Assembly (NCBI GenBank): GCA_964477275.1
Contig: CAYZDV010000005.1
Span: 1 to 33,968 of the forward strand
Length of the DNA: 33,968 nucleotides
Direction: 5' to 3'
Source of the DNA: CAYZDV01 sp964477275
GTDB taxonomy: Bacteria > Acidobacteriota > Aminicenantia > Aminicenantales > Aminicenantaceae
In this document: positions 23,295-31,540 of the stretch, piece by piece
Position numbering within the stretch: position 1 is the stretch's first letter
Layout of the letters: every line of letters begins with the position of its first letter
Notes under the pieces: generated by a model
Seen by the model: the letters and a program-made list of their open reading frames with translations, nothing else
What the model was told of the DNA's origin: nothing
Database searches by the model: none
Program-made: the position numbers and the translations under genes

Positions 23295-24626
23295 TTAACG
23301 TATGGAATCAATCAGGCTGTTCAATTCTTTGTTGAATTCCGGGTCTGCATTGCATAGCTTATCGATTTTTTTGATGCTGTGAATGACTGTCGTGTGGTGT
23401 TTTCCACCGAATTTTTTACCGATTTCTGGAAGGGAGGTCCTGGTTAAATTCTTGGCGAGATACATGGCAATCTGACGCGGAAATGCCACCTTGGGAGAAT
23501 TGTTTTTTGATTTCAACTGGGAAAGCTTTATTTTGAATTTGTTGCAGACGATTTTCTGGATTTTTTCGATGGTGACGACGGCGGAGGAAGAATCAAGAAG
23601 GCTTTTAAGGGCCTCTTTTGCCAGGTCAAGGTCAATTTTTTCTCCTTTTAGAGAAGAATAAGCAATCACCCGGCGCAAATAACCTTCAAGGACCCTGATG
23701 TTGGATTGAACTTTATCCGCAATAAAGAGCGCAACGCTTTCCGAAAGGTCGACTCCTTCAAGCTCTGATTTTTTCCTGAGAATGGCAATCCGGGTTTCAA
23801 TATCGGGAGGCTTCAGGTCCGCGATCAGCCCCCATTCGAATCGAGAGCGGAACCTCTCTTCCAGGTTGGGGATTTCTTTTGGAGGACAATCGCTGGAAAT
23901 GACGATCTGCTTCTGGCTGTCATAGAGATGGTTGAATGTGTGGAAGAATTCCTCTTTAGTGCGTTCTCTGCCAGAAAGGAAGTGAATATCGTCCATCAAG
24001 AGGACGTCGATACTCCGGTACTTCTGCCGAAAGTCGAGAATCTTTCCGTACTGGAGGTGATTTATCAAATCGTTCATGAATTTTTCGGTTGTGATGTAGA
24101 GGGTTTTCATCCGGCGCTGGTTGTGGAGGATGAGATGGCCGACGGCGTTCATCAGGTGTGTCTTTCCCAGGCCGGCGCCGCCGTAGATGTAAAGCGGATT
24201 GTAGCACTTTGCAGGGTTATTGGTAACGGCCAGAGCAGCGGCATGTGCGAACTGATTGCAGGAACCGACGACAAAGTTCTGAAACGTGTAGTTCGGGTTG
24301 AGGTTGGGGGTGAGCAGCGCTCCACGTTTGGCCCGCCTCTCATGAGGAGAGCCTCTCATGAAAGAAGGGGCGTCTTCGTCGAAGACAAACTGAACGTCGA
24401 AAACTTCACCCAAGGCTTCCTGGCAGCAGGCGTTGATCAGGCTGGAATAATGGAAGGATATCCAGTCTTTAAAGTAGGAATTGGGCACCTTGACATAAAG
24501 GGAATTTCCTTCTTGCCCGATAAAAGAGGTCGGCTCAAACCAGGTCTCGCAGGTGTTTTTTTCCACTCTTTTTTGAAGCTCTTCAACGATACGGAGCCAG
24601 GGGTTTTGTTTATCTATTGGTTTCAT
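23295..24626 (-). CDS. dnaA: Chromosomal replication initiator protein DnaA
   Basis: AAA+ initiator that binds oriC and melts it. Domain I is at the N-terminus (WLRIVEELQKRV...TCETWFEPTSF), followed by a short linker. The AAA+ core has Walker A GGAGLGKTH (149-157), Walker B VLLMDDIHFL and an arginine-finger region RFRSRFEWGL. The C-terminal DNA-binding domain contains the DnaA signature LPEIGKKFGGKHHTTVIHSIKKI and the helix FPRQIAMYLAKNLT. The length of 443 residues is normal. The ATG at 24626 gives a family-like N-terminus. DnaA boxes lie about 90-120 bp upstream, so autoregulation is plausible. Confidence 0.98.
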   Translation of the reverse strand: MKPIDKQNPWLRIVEELQKRVEKNTCETWFEPTSFIGQEGNSLYVKVPNSYFKDWISFHYSSLINACCQEALGEVFDVQFVFDEDAPSFMRGSPHERRAKRGALLTPNLNPNYTFQNFVVGSCNQFAHAAALAVTNNPAKCYNPLYIYGGAGLGKTHLMNAVGHLILHNQRRMKTLYITTEKFMNDLINHLQYGKILDFRQKYRSIDVLLMDDIHFLSGRERTKEEFFHTFNHLYDSQKQIVISSDCPPKEIPNLEERFRSRFEWGLIADLKPPDIETRIAILRKKSELEGVDLSESVALFIADKVQSNIRVLEGYLRRVIAYSSLKGEKIDLDLAKEALKSLLDSSSAVVTIEKIQKIVCNKFKIKLSQLKSKNNSPKVAFPRQIAMYLAKNLTRTSLPEIGKKFGGKHHTTVIHSIKKIDKLCNADPEFNKELNSLIDSIR

Positions 24627-24711
24627 TTATCCAGGCCTGGCACACAGATTTGCACGTATCCTCTGATCAATCGGCGCAAAGAGGTCAAAGCAGCTATATT
24701 ACGGGCATCCG

Positions 24712-24743
24712 ATTTCCACAGAATTATCCACAACTGTGGAAAA
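24712..24743. promoter_or_regulatory. Cluster of DnaA boxes upstream of dnaA (oriC candidate)
   Basis: Three DnaA-box-like 9-mers lie within 32 bp: ATTTCCACA (24712-24720), a perfect TTATCCACA (24724-24732) and TTTTCCACA on the minus strand (24735-24743). They sit in the 207-bp gap between dnaA and the preceding gene, next to a possible dnaA -10 (TAATAT on the minus strand, 24696-24701). They could serve origin function, dnaA autoregulation, or both. Confidence 0.7.
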
Positions 24744-24833
24744 ATAGTCGCGTCGTTCCTCTCCGGGCGCCGGAAAAAGCGGGGCTAATATAGCACTCTC
24801 ATGGAAAGATTTCAAGGGGTTTACTTTATTTTT

Positions 24834-27776
24834 TCAAAAATCGTAGCCGATCCAGAATCTCACCCTGAATTTTCCGTAGGATTCGAAGTCGAAAGGCTTG
24901 GAGAAGTTCTGCCACTCGATTCGTTTCGCCAGGTCAAGATGAAGGGGTAAACCGAAGATGAAAAACTGAAACCCGTAACCGATGGATCCGATGGCTTCGG
25001 CTTCTCGAAGGATGGGAAAGCCAAAAGCGTCATAACCGGTGAGAGTCCAGAACTTGGCCGGATATCCGCTGATCTTAGACCGGGTGACGTCGAAGAAAAG
25101 CGTTCCCCGGACTGGACCGATTGTCCCGATGAGCGTGGAGGCGATGTTGACGAGAGGAAACCTGAATTCGAGGTTGGCATACCAGCCCTCGCTTCCGACG
25201 ATGCTGTAATATTCGGCGGAGCGAACCTGGTTGTTTCCTCCCCAGTAGGAAATAAAGGGATTTTTCCCCCTGCTGGCAAAGCCGTTGAAGCGGGCAGCAA
25301 AGAGGGCATCGGCTCCGAGATAGAGATACTGCCGGAGGTCGGCCTCTGCGGTCGTGTTCTGCAGAAAGCTGGAGGAGACAGGAATGGCCTGAGAAAGGGA
25401 GAGCCTGAAAGTATTCCCGGAGACAGGGCCGTACGGATATTTGAACCGCGTCGTCTCCCCGATGAGCGAGACATCCGCAGAGACGATATTCCCGTTCCAG
25501 AAACCGCCATAGCCGCCGCCGTAGAAGGCCAGATAGTTCTCTTCGTAATTGTAGAACCCGAGGCTTCCCTGGAAACGGTAGAACCTGTTGAAAGGATAAT
25601 AGGTGCTGAAATTGATGCCCGTAATTTTCCGGGTGGCCGTGGCGTCGCGGTAGCTGTAAAGGTCGTAGAGGAGCGGGTCATAGTAGGTCGAGAGGTAGTA
25701 AAAGAGAGTGTACTGGAAAGCGCTGGCCATATACTGGAATCGTTTTTTCCGGTTGATGAAGGAAAACTGGTAGGAGCGGAAGGACCGGACCTGGTAGGCC
25801 ATGACGTTCAAACTGTAATCTCCCAGGATGTCGCTGAAAGAGAGGGCAGACCCTCCATAGAGGGAGCCGTCTGTGGACACCATGGTGTCCACGGGAGGCC
25901 TCCCGAGGAGATACAGCTTGCTCATTCCCTTGTGGACCTGAATCTTATCCTTTTCGATCTCGACGGTGACAACGGGCTCGAACCTTTCGTATTCCTCATC
26001 AGGCTCTTTCTCGACGAATGCGACCGTCATCAGCGGTTCCCCCTCGAGCTCGCTTTGGAAGAGTTGAAGGGCGCCTTTATTGAAGGAAGAGAAAATGATG
26101 GTGTCGGGCTGTGTGGGGTGGGGGATGGGGAAGAAATTGCCGGTCCTGACATCAGTGTAGCGTTTGAGCTCTCCTCCCTCCAGGCTGATAGAATAGATAT
26201 TGTAGGCATCCCTCGTGTCTCCGGAGAAAAAGATTTCTCGGGAATCCGGCGAGAAATGGGGAGAAATGGTGTTTCCTTTTCCGAAGGTGAGCTGGGTTTT
26301 TTTCTTCAGGTCATCGAGCGGAGAAAGGAAAAGCTTGTCGTATGCATCAAGGCGAATGGAGTAAGCCACGTATTGACCATCCGGGGATACAGTCGGGGCC
26401 TTTTCGAAGAGGTCGTCTTCGGTCAGGTTCTGGAAGTTTTCGGTGGCCAGGTTCAGCCTGAAGATGTCGTGCTGGCCTTCATGAAAGGCGGTGAACAGCA
26501 TCTCTTCGCCGCCGGGCAGAATGCAGGGGCTGCTGGGCTGGTCGTAGGGAATGGGGATTTTTCTCACCGTCTTTCCGTTCGCAGGGTTGATCATGAAGAG
26601 CGCATATTTTTCTCCGGAGCGGCCGAAGAAGGCGATGCTGTCCCCGTCCGGGGACCAGACCAGGTCTTTGCCTTTGGAAGGGTCGATATCGAACCGGACG
26701 TATTCATACTTGGTCGTGTATCCTTTGGTGATGTTCTTGATCACCGAGCCGTCTTTGGTGGAGACGAGAAGGATGTCGATGTCATAAGCTTTATAGTTCT
26801 GGGTGATGACCGCCACGATGTCTCCCGATGGAGAGAGCGCGTGAGAAATCGAAAAGTAATAGGGATTCAAGGGAAACTCCGGGCCGATAGGAATGCTGTA
26901 ATTCTCTGGATTTTCCCTGGCCACGAAATCCTTGAACCGGTCGCGAAGGTACTTTTTGAATTCGTAGTTGAACTGCTTGTAACTTATGTTAAAAGATTTT
27001 TGGATCGGGTTCCGCCTGCCCATGAAGGGGAAGCGCTTCAGGGAATGCCAGAATTCCCGGATCCCGTTTTTGCCGAATTTGGAGTCGATGAATTCGAACA
27101 TGGCATGGCCGAAGTCATAAGCCGGCGGCCTCGGGTAAGGATAGCGGATAGAAAGGCGTCCGTCTTCGTCGAGCTCGGGAATGCGGTCGTTTAAGGTTGC
27201 GTCCCTGACGATGAGGATGGACCAGGGGTCCCAGGAGCCGGTGTTGAACTCGCAGTAGCCTTCCATGACCCAATCCGGAGGAGCGCTCAGAGAGTAGATG
27301 CGGCCGCCCGGGCTTCCCCAGAGGAGGTCAAACTGGAAGACATGGGTCAATTCATGGGCAATGATGTTTTGCATCTCATCCGGGGGAAGGTCGCCGTAGA
27401 CGCCGATGCGGTGGAGCAGGGGTTCTGAGACGCCCAGGACGCCTTCGCCGACGCCGGGGAAAACATTGGTCTGCTCGAAGTCTGTCAAAGTCTTGTAGTA
27501 GATGAGCGGGACCGGAACGGTAAGGGCATGTTTGAGGTCGTGGCTGATTTTCTGGTAAGCGCTTTCGGCCATCTCGGCCACGGCCTTCAAGGTTTTAATG
27601 TCTTCCACATAGTGGTAGATGGTGAAATGCTCGGTGTTATAGCTTTTCCAGTTGAACTGACTGTACTGGACCTTGTTCTTTCCGTAATAGGGAATGTAGA
27701 AATACTGAGCGAAGCTCAGCGGGGCCCCGAGAGTCAGGAAAAAAAGGCAAAGAACATATTTAAAGTAACGCTTCAT
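24834..27776 (-). CDS. Outer-membrane protein: zinc metallopeptidase + TolB-like propeller + Omp85-like barrel
   Basis: A 980-residue exported protein with an unusual domain chain. A signal peptide (to about PLSFA) is followed by a peptidase-MA-like gluzincin domain. That domain has zinc motif HELTH (141-145) and, 27 residues later, WVMEGYCEF, whose Glu172 is the likely third ligand. Residues of about 305-600 contain repeated SPDG/PDS strands typical of PD40/TolB propellers (WSPDGDSIAFFG, VSPDGQYVAYSI, FSPDSREIFFSG). The rest, about 640-980, is beta-strand rich with Omp85-like segments: GGNNQVRSAEY, NLEFRFPLVN, RGTLFFDVTRS, SIGYGFQFFIFGLPLHLDLA. It ends in a phenylalanine (IGYDF), as exported barrels usually do. 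The start at 27776 is 7 nt after GGAG. Its substrate is unknown. Confidence 0.8.
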   Translation of the reverse strand: MKRYFKYVLCLFFLTLGAPLSFAQYFYIPYYGKNKVQYSQFNWKSYNTEHFTIYHYVEDIKTLKAVAEMAESAYQKISHDLKHALTVPVPLIYYKTLTDFEQTNVFPGVGEGVLGVSEPLLHRIGVYGDLPPDEMQNIIAHELTHVFQFDLLWGSPGGRIYSLSAPPDWVMEGYCEFNTGSWDPWSILIVRDATLNDRIPELDEDGRLSIRYPYPRPPAYDFGHAMFEFIDSKFGKNGIREFWHSLKRFPFMGRRNPIQKSFNISYKQFNYEFKKYLRDRFKDFVARENPENYSIPIGPEFPLNPYYFSISHALSPSGDIVAVITQNYKAYDIDILLVSTKDGSVIKNITKGYTTKYEYVRFDIDPSKGKDLVWSPDGDSIAFFGRSGEKYALFMINPANGKTVRKIPIPYDQPSSPCILPGGEEMLFTAFHEGQHDIFRLNLATENFQNLTEDDLFEKAPTVSPDGQYVAYSIRLDAYDKLFLSPLDDLKKKTQLTFGKGNTISPHFSPDSREIFFSGDTRDAYNIYSISLEGGELKRYTDVRTGNFFPIPHPTQPDTIIFSSFNKGALQLFQSELEGEPLMTVAFVEKEPDEEYERFEPVVTVEIEKDKIQVHKGMSKLYLLGRPPVDTMVSTDGSLYGGSALSFSDILGDYSLNVMAYQVRSFRSYQFSFINRKKRFQYMASAFQYTLFYYLSTYYDPLLYDLYSYRDATATRKITGINFSTYYPFNRFYRFQGSLGFYNYEENYLAFYGGGYGGFWNGNIVSADVSLIGETTRFKYPYGPVSGNTFRLSLSQAIPVSSSFLQNTTAEADLRQYLYLGADALFAARFNGFASRGKNPFISYWGGNNQVRSAEYYSIVGSEGWYANLEFRFPLVNIASTLIGTIGPVRGTLFFDVTRSKISGYPAKFWTLTGYDAFGFPILREAEAIGSIGYGFQFFIFGLPLHLDLAKRIEWQNFSKPFDFESYGKFRVRFWIGYDF

Positions 27777-27793
27777 CGACATTCTCCTTTGAA

Positions 27794-28450
27794 TTAATCC
27801 GTGATGAGGTATCGTTCCTGGATTTGAAGCCCCCCCAGGATGTCGCTGAAAAGCTTTTCTTTCACGCGCTGGATAAGGTCGAAGAAGGCAAAAAAGGCCG
27901 TCTGTTTCGGGTTTTCATAACCCCTGGATTCTTTGAAGCTTCTGGAAAAAAGAGTCTCCCCGCTGCTGCCATCGATCAGATAGAGGTTGAGGGTGAGGTT
28001 AAAAAACCGTCTCTCCGCCAGGGCCCGCTCGCGAGGGAAAGGGTCATCGGTGCGCGCCTTTCGGGTTTCCAGAATGGCCTTTCTGACCTCCTGGAAAAAC
28101 ATGGCGCTTCCCGTTAGATAGGCCAGGCCTTCATCCTCAGAGGAGAAATTTTTCCAGAATTCCTTATCGCTAAAGATGTCCTCGTTTTCAAGGGGGACTT
28201 CTTTTGTGGACACGGTTTCATTGAATTGCCGCCTCATCTCGTAGCTGAGATAATCCACGATTTCTTTGTTCAGGTCGAATCCTTCCGTCTCTTCCTGGAT
28301 GAGAAAGTTGGTGACGAATATTTTCTTGTAGGAAGCGAGGTCCACTTCGGCTTTTGTGGGGACGGAAACTCTGAGCTTCCAGTAGTTGACACCACTGCAG
28401 GAGGAGAGGAAGACAAGGGCGAGAAGCATAGCGGTCCTATTTATTTTCAT
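27794..28450 (-). CDS. Outer-membrane-type lipoprotein, function unknown
   Basis: A 218-residue protein with a lipoprotein signal peptide: positively charged start, hydrophobic core, and lipobox LSSC with Cys18. The mature part is mixed alpha/beta; YKKIFVTNFLIQEETEGFDLNKEIVDYLSYEMRRQF and the later YLTGSAMFFQE...LNLYLIDGSSGETLFSRSF recall the general pattern of periplasmic lipoproteins of the CsgG/TolB-N type. That likeness is weak and no family is claimed. It starts inside the end of the upstream TPR gene (14-bp overlap) and ends about 17 bp before the peptidase-barrel gene. The three therefore look like one operon and may form one envelope complex. Confidence 0.72.
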   Translation of the reverse strand: MKINRTAMLLALVFLSSCSGVNYWKLRVSVPTKAEVDLASYKKIFVTNFLIQEETEGFDLNKEIVDYLSYEMRRQFNETVSTKEVPLENEDIFSDKEFWKNFSSEDEGLAYLTGSAMFFQEVRKAILETRKARTDDPFPRERALAERRFFNLTLNLYLIDGSSGETLFSRSFKESRGYENPKQTAFFAFFDLIQRVKEKLFSDILGGLQIQERYLITD

Positions 28451-28820
28451 CCGGCAGCTCTTTCTTTTCTTTTTCCTGGTTTTTCTTGAAATTTTCGTAG
28501 TTGGATTTGATGTAGCTGTTTTGCGGGCTCAGCTGGAGAGCCCTCTCGTATTCTTCCCTGGCCTTCTCCATCATGCCTTTTTTTTCGTAGGCGACGGCCA
28601 GGTTATTGTGGGCAGCCGCAGAGGAGGGATTTTCGCGAACCGCCTTTTCCCAGCGGAACACGGCTTCGTCCCAGAGCTCTTTCTGGGCGACCTGGATGCC
28701 GAAGAGAATCTCGCTTTGATGATGAGAGCGGCTGCAGCGGGAAAAGATAACCAGGGTCAGAAGAATGAGAAAACAAATTGTCAATTTTTTGGACATCATG
28801 AACGGCTTCGGCATCTCCAC
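28437..28820 (-). CDS. Small TPR protein, probable lipoprotein
   Basis: A 127-residue exported protein. A hydrophobic N-terminal segment ends in FSRC (Cys29). This could be a lipobox, but arginine at -1 is atypical, so a simple membrane anchor is possible. Two TPR units follow: AQKELWDEAVFRWEKAVRENPSS and AAAHNNLAVAYEKKGMMEKAREEYERALQLSPQN. The C-terminus is a charged lysine/glutamate tail. The start is uncertain between GTG 28820, ATG 28814 and an ATG pair at 28796-28799. It is the first gene of the three-gene envelope operon. TPR domains usually mediate protein binding, so it may act as an assembly partner of the barrel protein (inference). Confidence 0.7.
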   Translation of the reverse strand: MEMPKPFMMSKKLTICFLILLTLVIFSRCSRSHHQSEILFGIQVAQKELWDEAVFRWEKAVRENPSSAAAHNNLAVAYEKKGMMEKAREEYERALQLSPQNSYIKSNYENFKKNQEKEKKELPDENK

Positions 28821-28837
28821 GGCTCTCTGTTAATCTT

Positions 28838-28867
28838 ATTATACAATGATGATGCGGCAGAAAACAA
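28838..28867 (-). promoter_or_regulatory. Candidate promoter of the TPR-lipoprotein-barrel operon
   Basis: On the minus strand: a perfect TATAAT -10 (28838-28843), an 18-bp spacer and a weak TTGTTT (-35, 28862-28867). The transcription start would be about 11 nt before the GTG at 28820, giving a very short leader. Confidence 0.5.
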
Positions 28868-29120
28868 ACCGTATGCAATTTTTATACCAAAATCTCCAGG
28901 GAAAGATCCGGGAAAAAACGGGTCTGATTGTCTCCAAAAAATGACAGCTCAAAAAATGTTTTTTATCCGGGGAAAAGAACAGTCTTTCAGAAATTGCCGT
29001 TATGAGATGCGGTTTTTTCAACACCCAGCCTGGCCCTCTTTTCGCCTTCACGGGCACAAGCCCGCGCAGGAATGACAAAAAGAAGACTTTGACGCAGTTC
29101 TTACCGGTGCGGAATCAGGG
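28868..29120. other. Gene-free stretch with repeat-like sequence
   Basis: This is the main part of a 353-bp gap without a credible gene, between the divergent TPR gene and rpmB. It contains A- and T-runs, a weak hairpin (GATCCG with CGGGTC around 28905-28925), an AAAAAATGTTTTTT palindrome near 28951-28964, and a compact hairpin CGGGC-ACAA-GCCCG (29051-29064) followed by GCAGGAATGACA. Read on the minus strand, TGTCATTCCTGCGCGGGC resembles the core of dispersed palindromic repeats seen in many bacterial genomes. No tRNA or known RNA family was recognised. Confidence 0.4.
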
Positions 29121-29149
29121 TTGGAATTTTTTGAAAAGTATGGTATAAA
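29121..29149 (+). promoter_or_regulatory. Promoter of rpmB with extended -10
   Basis: TTGGAA (29121-29126), a 17-bp spacer and TATAAA (29144-29149), preceded by TGG, giving an extended -10. The predicted start is about 18 nt before the rpmB ATG. Confidence 0.6.
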
Positions 29150-29173
29150 AGCTGTCTCTGCGAGAGTTTGAAA

Positions 29174-29365
29174 ATGCCAAAAGTATGCGAGATTTGCGGA
29201 AAAGGACCTGTCTTTGGAGAGAGCCTGAGCCATTCCCATAAGGCTTCAAAGAGGAAGTGGAAGCCGAACCTGCAGCGGGTAAAAGCGAAGACGACTTCCG
29301 GAGCGAGGCGAATCTGGGTGTGCACAAGATGCCTGCGTTCCGGGAAAGTGGCCAAGGCCGTTTAG
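29174..29365 (+). CDS. rpmB: 50S ribosomal protein L28
   Basis: A 63-residue ribosomal protein of the large subunit. MPKVCEICGKGPVFGESLSH followed by SHKASKRKWKPNLQ is the L28 signature. It is a cysteine-containing form, with CEIC near the N-terminus and CTRC near the C-terminus (VWVCTRCLRSGKV-like), consistent with a zinc-binding L28. ATG 29174 was chosen over a TTG two codons upstream because it gives the family N-terminus. No strong Shine-Dalgarno is visible. It is monocistronic and converges on the RelA/SpoT gene, with 6 nt between stop codons. Confidence 0.96.
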   Translation: MPKVCEICGKGPVFGESLSHSHKASKRKWKPNLQRVKAKTTSGARRIWVCTRCLRSGKVAKAV

Positions 29366-29371
29366 CGCCCT

Positions 29372-31510
29372 TCAGATTCTTTCCACTGTAAAGATTTCCT
29401 TTATTCCGGAGAGCTTTTTGATGATCGCCTCCAGCTGCCGGATGTCCCGGATTTTGATTGTCAGCCTGAACAGAGCGCTCTTATCGGCGGAAGTGGTGAC
29501 AATGGCTTTGGCGATATTCCCCTCCAGCTCGGCGATGGTCGAGGCGATCTTGGCCAGCACGCCCGGCGAATCCTCCCCTTTGATGAAAAGCTTCCCTTTG
29601 TAGATCTCCTCCGGGGCATCTTCCCAGGAGACCTCGACCATCCGGTTGATGTCCAGGATTTCTTTCATCACCAGATGACATCTCTGTGCGTGGACCGTCA
29701 TTCCTCTTCCTGAGGTCAGATAGCCAATGATGGGCTCCCCCTTGATCGGCGAACAGCACCTGGCCAGAACAACATCCTTGACCTGAATCACGGGGGGAGG
29801 CTTTCTTGTCACCCGCGTCACCACCTTCTTGAGAAAGGGCTCTTTTTTGGCAACGATTTTTTCAGCCGGGAAAAGCCCTGCGATGAGTTTCTTGTCCAGA
29901 ATGATTTTGCCCAGCCCGACATTGGCCAGGAAATCTTCCATGCTCTGGAGCCGGAGAGATGTTGAGGCGGCGATTTTCGGAAGGAGAACATCTTCTTTCA
30001 GCCAGCCCGGCGGGAGGGCGTATTTCTGTGCCGCCTTTTCCCACAGCTTCTTCCCCAGGCCGATGTTTCTGGCCCTTTCCCGCTGGTTGAGCCAGCGTTT
30101 AATGCGCTGCCGGGCAGTGGAGGTGAAGGCGATGTTCAGCCAGTCCCTGCGCGGGCTTTTGTCCGGAGAAGACAGGATTTCGACCACATCTCCCGTCTTC
30201 AGGATGGTTTTCAGGGGAGCCGGTCTTCCGTTGATTTTCGCGCCAGCCGTGTGGAGGCCGATTTCGGTATGGATTTTGAAGGCGAAATCCAGGGCAGACG
30301 CACCCAGGGGCAGGGTCACGACCTTCCCCTTGGGCGTGAAGACGTAGACTTCCTCGGGAATCAGGTCCGTCTTCAGGCTCTTCAGGAATTCGCGGGGATT
30401 TTTCTGTTCCTTATAGAAATCCACCATCTCTCTCAGCCAGAGCAGCCTTTTGTCTTCTCTCAAGATGTGGCTGGGGTCGGCCTCCTTGTATTTCCAGTGG
30501 GCAGCAATCCCGTTTTCCGCCAGGTTGTGCATGTCATGAGTCCGGATCTGGAGTTCGACAAACTGATTTTTTTCGGTGATGATGGTCGTGTGCAGCGACT
30601 GGTAAAGGTTGGGCTTGGGCATGGCAATCAGGTCCCGGAATCGATGAGGAAGATGGGGCCATTTCTGGTGGATGATGCCCAGCGCGGAATAGCAGTTTTT
30701 AACGGTATCGATGACCAGCCGGAGCGCCATAAAGTCATAAACCTGGTCGAAGTCGACTTTGCGCCGGGCCATCTTGTCATTGATGCTGAAGAGCCTCTTG
30801 ATCCGGTAGGTAATCTCGGCCGGGACATGGTTTTCGGCCAACAATTTCTCCAGCTCGGCCTTGATTTTCTTCAGTTCCTTCTCGGCCTTCTTTCGCCGGG
30901 GATCGACGAGAGACGCGACTTTGAAGTAAGACTCAGGATTGACGAAGCGGAAGGCATGGTCTTCCAGCTCGGCCTTGATTCTTCCCATGCCCAGGCGGTT
31001 TGCGATGGGAGCATAAATCTCCAGCGTTTCTCTGGCAATCTGCCGCTGTTTGTCTTCTGGCAGAAACTTCAGGGTTTTCAGGTTGTGAATCCGGTCGGCG
31101 AGCTTGATGAAGATGACCCGGAGGTCATCGGTCATGGCCAGGATGATCTTGCGGATACTCTCGGCCTGCCGGGCTTCTGGCGAAGACTCCTGAACGCGGC
31201 TGATCTTGGTGGCCCCTTCCACCAGGAGGGCGATTTCCTTGCCGAAAGTCCGCTGGAGCTCCAGGGCCGTGGCCTCGGTGTCCTCAAGGACATCGTGAAG
31301 CAGCCCGGCTGCAACGGTCGTCTTGTCCAGCTTCATGTCCGCCAGCATGCTGGCAACCTCCAGGGAATGGCTCAGATATGGCTCACCCGAGCGACGGGTC
31401 TGGCCCTTGTGAGCCTGAGCGGAAAACACGTAGGCTTTCTTGAGAAGAGTGATGTCTTTCTCCGTGTAGGAGGAGGACACTTTTTCCAGGATGTCGTCAA
31501 ACCGTATCAT
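29372..31510 (-). CDS. Bifunctional (p)ppGpp synthetase/hydrolase, RelA/SpoT homologue
   Basis: A 712-residue long RSH protein that makes and degrades the stringent-response alarmone (p)ppGpp. The N-terminal HD hydrolase is intact: His48 (LSHSLEVA), His72-Asp73 (LLHDVLEDT) and Asp139 (KLADRIHN). The synthetase domain has YRIKRLFSINDKM (235-247), Asp259 in VYDFMALR and Glu319 in VELQIRTHDMH, so both activities appear competent. The usual NGYQS loop reads NLYQS, a substitution at a variable glycine. A TGS domain (VYVFTPKGKVVTLPLGASALDFAFKIH) and a C-terminal ACT domain (GEDSPGVLAKIASTIAELEGNI) follow. This layout marks a Rel/SpoT-type enzyme rather than a small synthetase. Confidence 0.95.
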   Translation of the reverse strand: MIRFDDILEKVSSSYTEKDITLLKKAYVFSAQAHKGQTRRSGEPYLSHSLEVASMLADMKLDKTTVAAGLLHDVLEDTEATALELQRTFGKEIALLVEGATKISRVQESSPEARQAESIRKIILAMTDDLRVIFIKLADRIHNLKTLKFLPEDKQRQIARETLEIYAPIANRLGMGRIKAELEDHAFRFVNPESYFKVASLVDPRRKKAEKELKKIKAELEKLLAENHVPAEITYRIKRLFSINDKMARRKVDFDQVYDFMALRLVIDTVKNCYSALGIIHQKWPHLPHRFRDLIAMPKPNLYQSLHTTIITEKNQFVELQIRTHDMHNLAENGIAAHWKYKEADPSHILREDKRLLWLREMVDFYKEQKNPREFLKSLKTDLIPEEVYVFTPKGKVVTLPLGASALDFAFKIHTEIGLHTAGAKINGRPAPLKTILKTGDVVEILSSPDKSPRRDWLNIAFTSTARQRIKRWLNQRERARNIGLGKKLWEKAAQKYALPPGWLKEDVLLPKIAASTSLRLQSMEDFLANVGLGKIILDKKLIAGLFPAEKIVAKKEPFLKKVVTRVTRKPPPVIQVKDVVLARCCSPIKGEPIIGYLTSGRGMTVHAQRCHLVMKEILDINRMVEVSWEDAPEEIYKGKLFIKGEDSPGVLAKIASTIAELEGNIAKAIVTTSADKSALFRLTIKIRDIRQLEAIIKKLSGIKEIFTVERI

Positions 31511-31540
31511 GGGCCTTATCGATGCGCATTTCCGATGATG

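Noticed and set aside
25932..27194. 420-residue plus-strand open frame opposite the peptidase-barrel gene
   Set aside because: The minus-strand frame has a signal peptide, a zinc motif and propeller repeats; the plus-strand frame is a shadow.
28839..29078. 79-residue minus-strand open frame in the gap before rpmB
   Set aside because: No Shine-Dalgarno, no family resemblance, and a composition expected from repeat-like intergenic DNA.
29672..30617. Loss of synthetase activity in the RelA/SpoT protein because NGYQS reads NLYQS
   Set aside because: That glycine position is variable among long RSH proteins, and the catalytic Asp259 and Glu319 are present, so inactivation is not supported.
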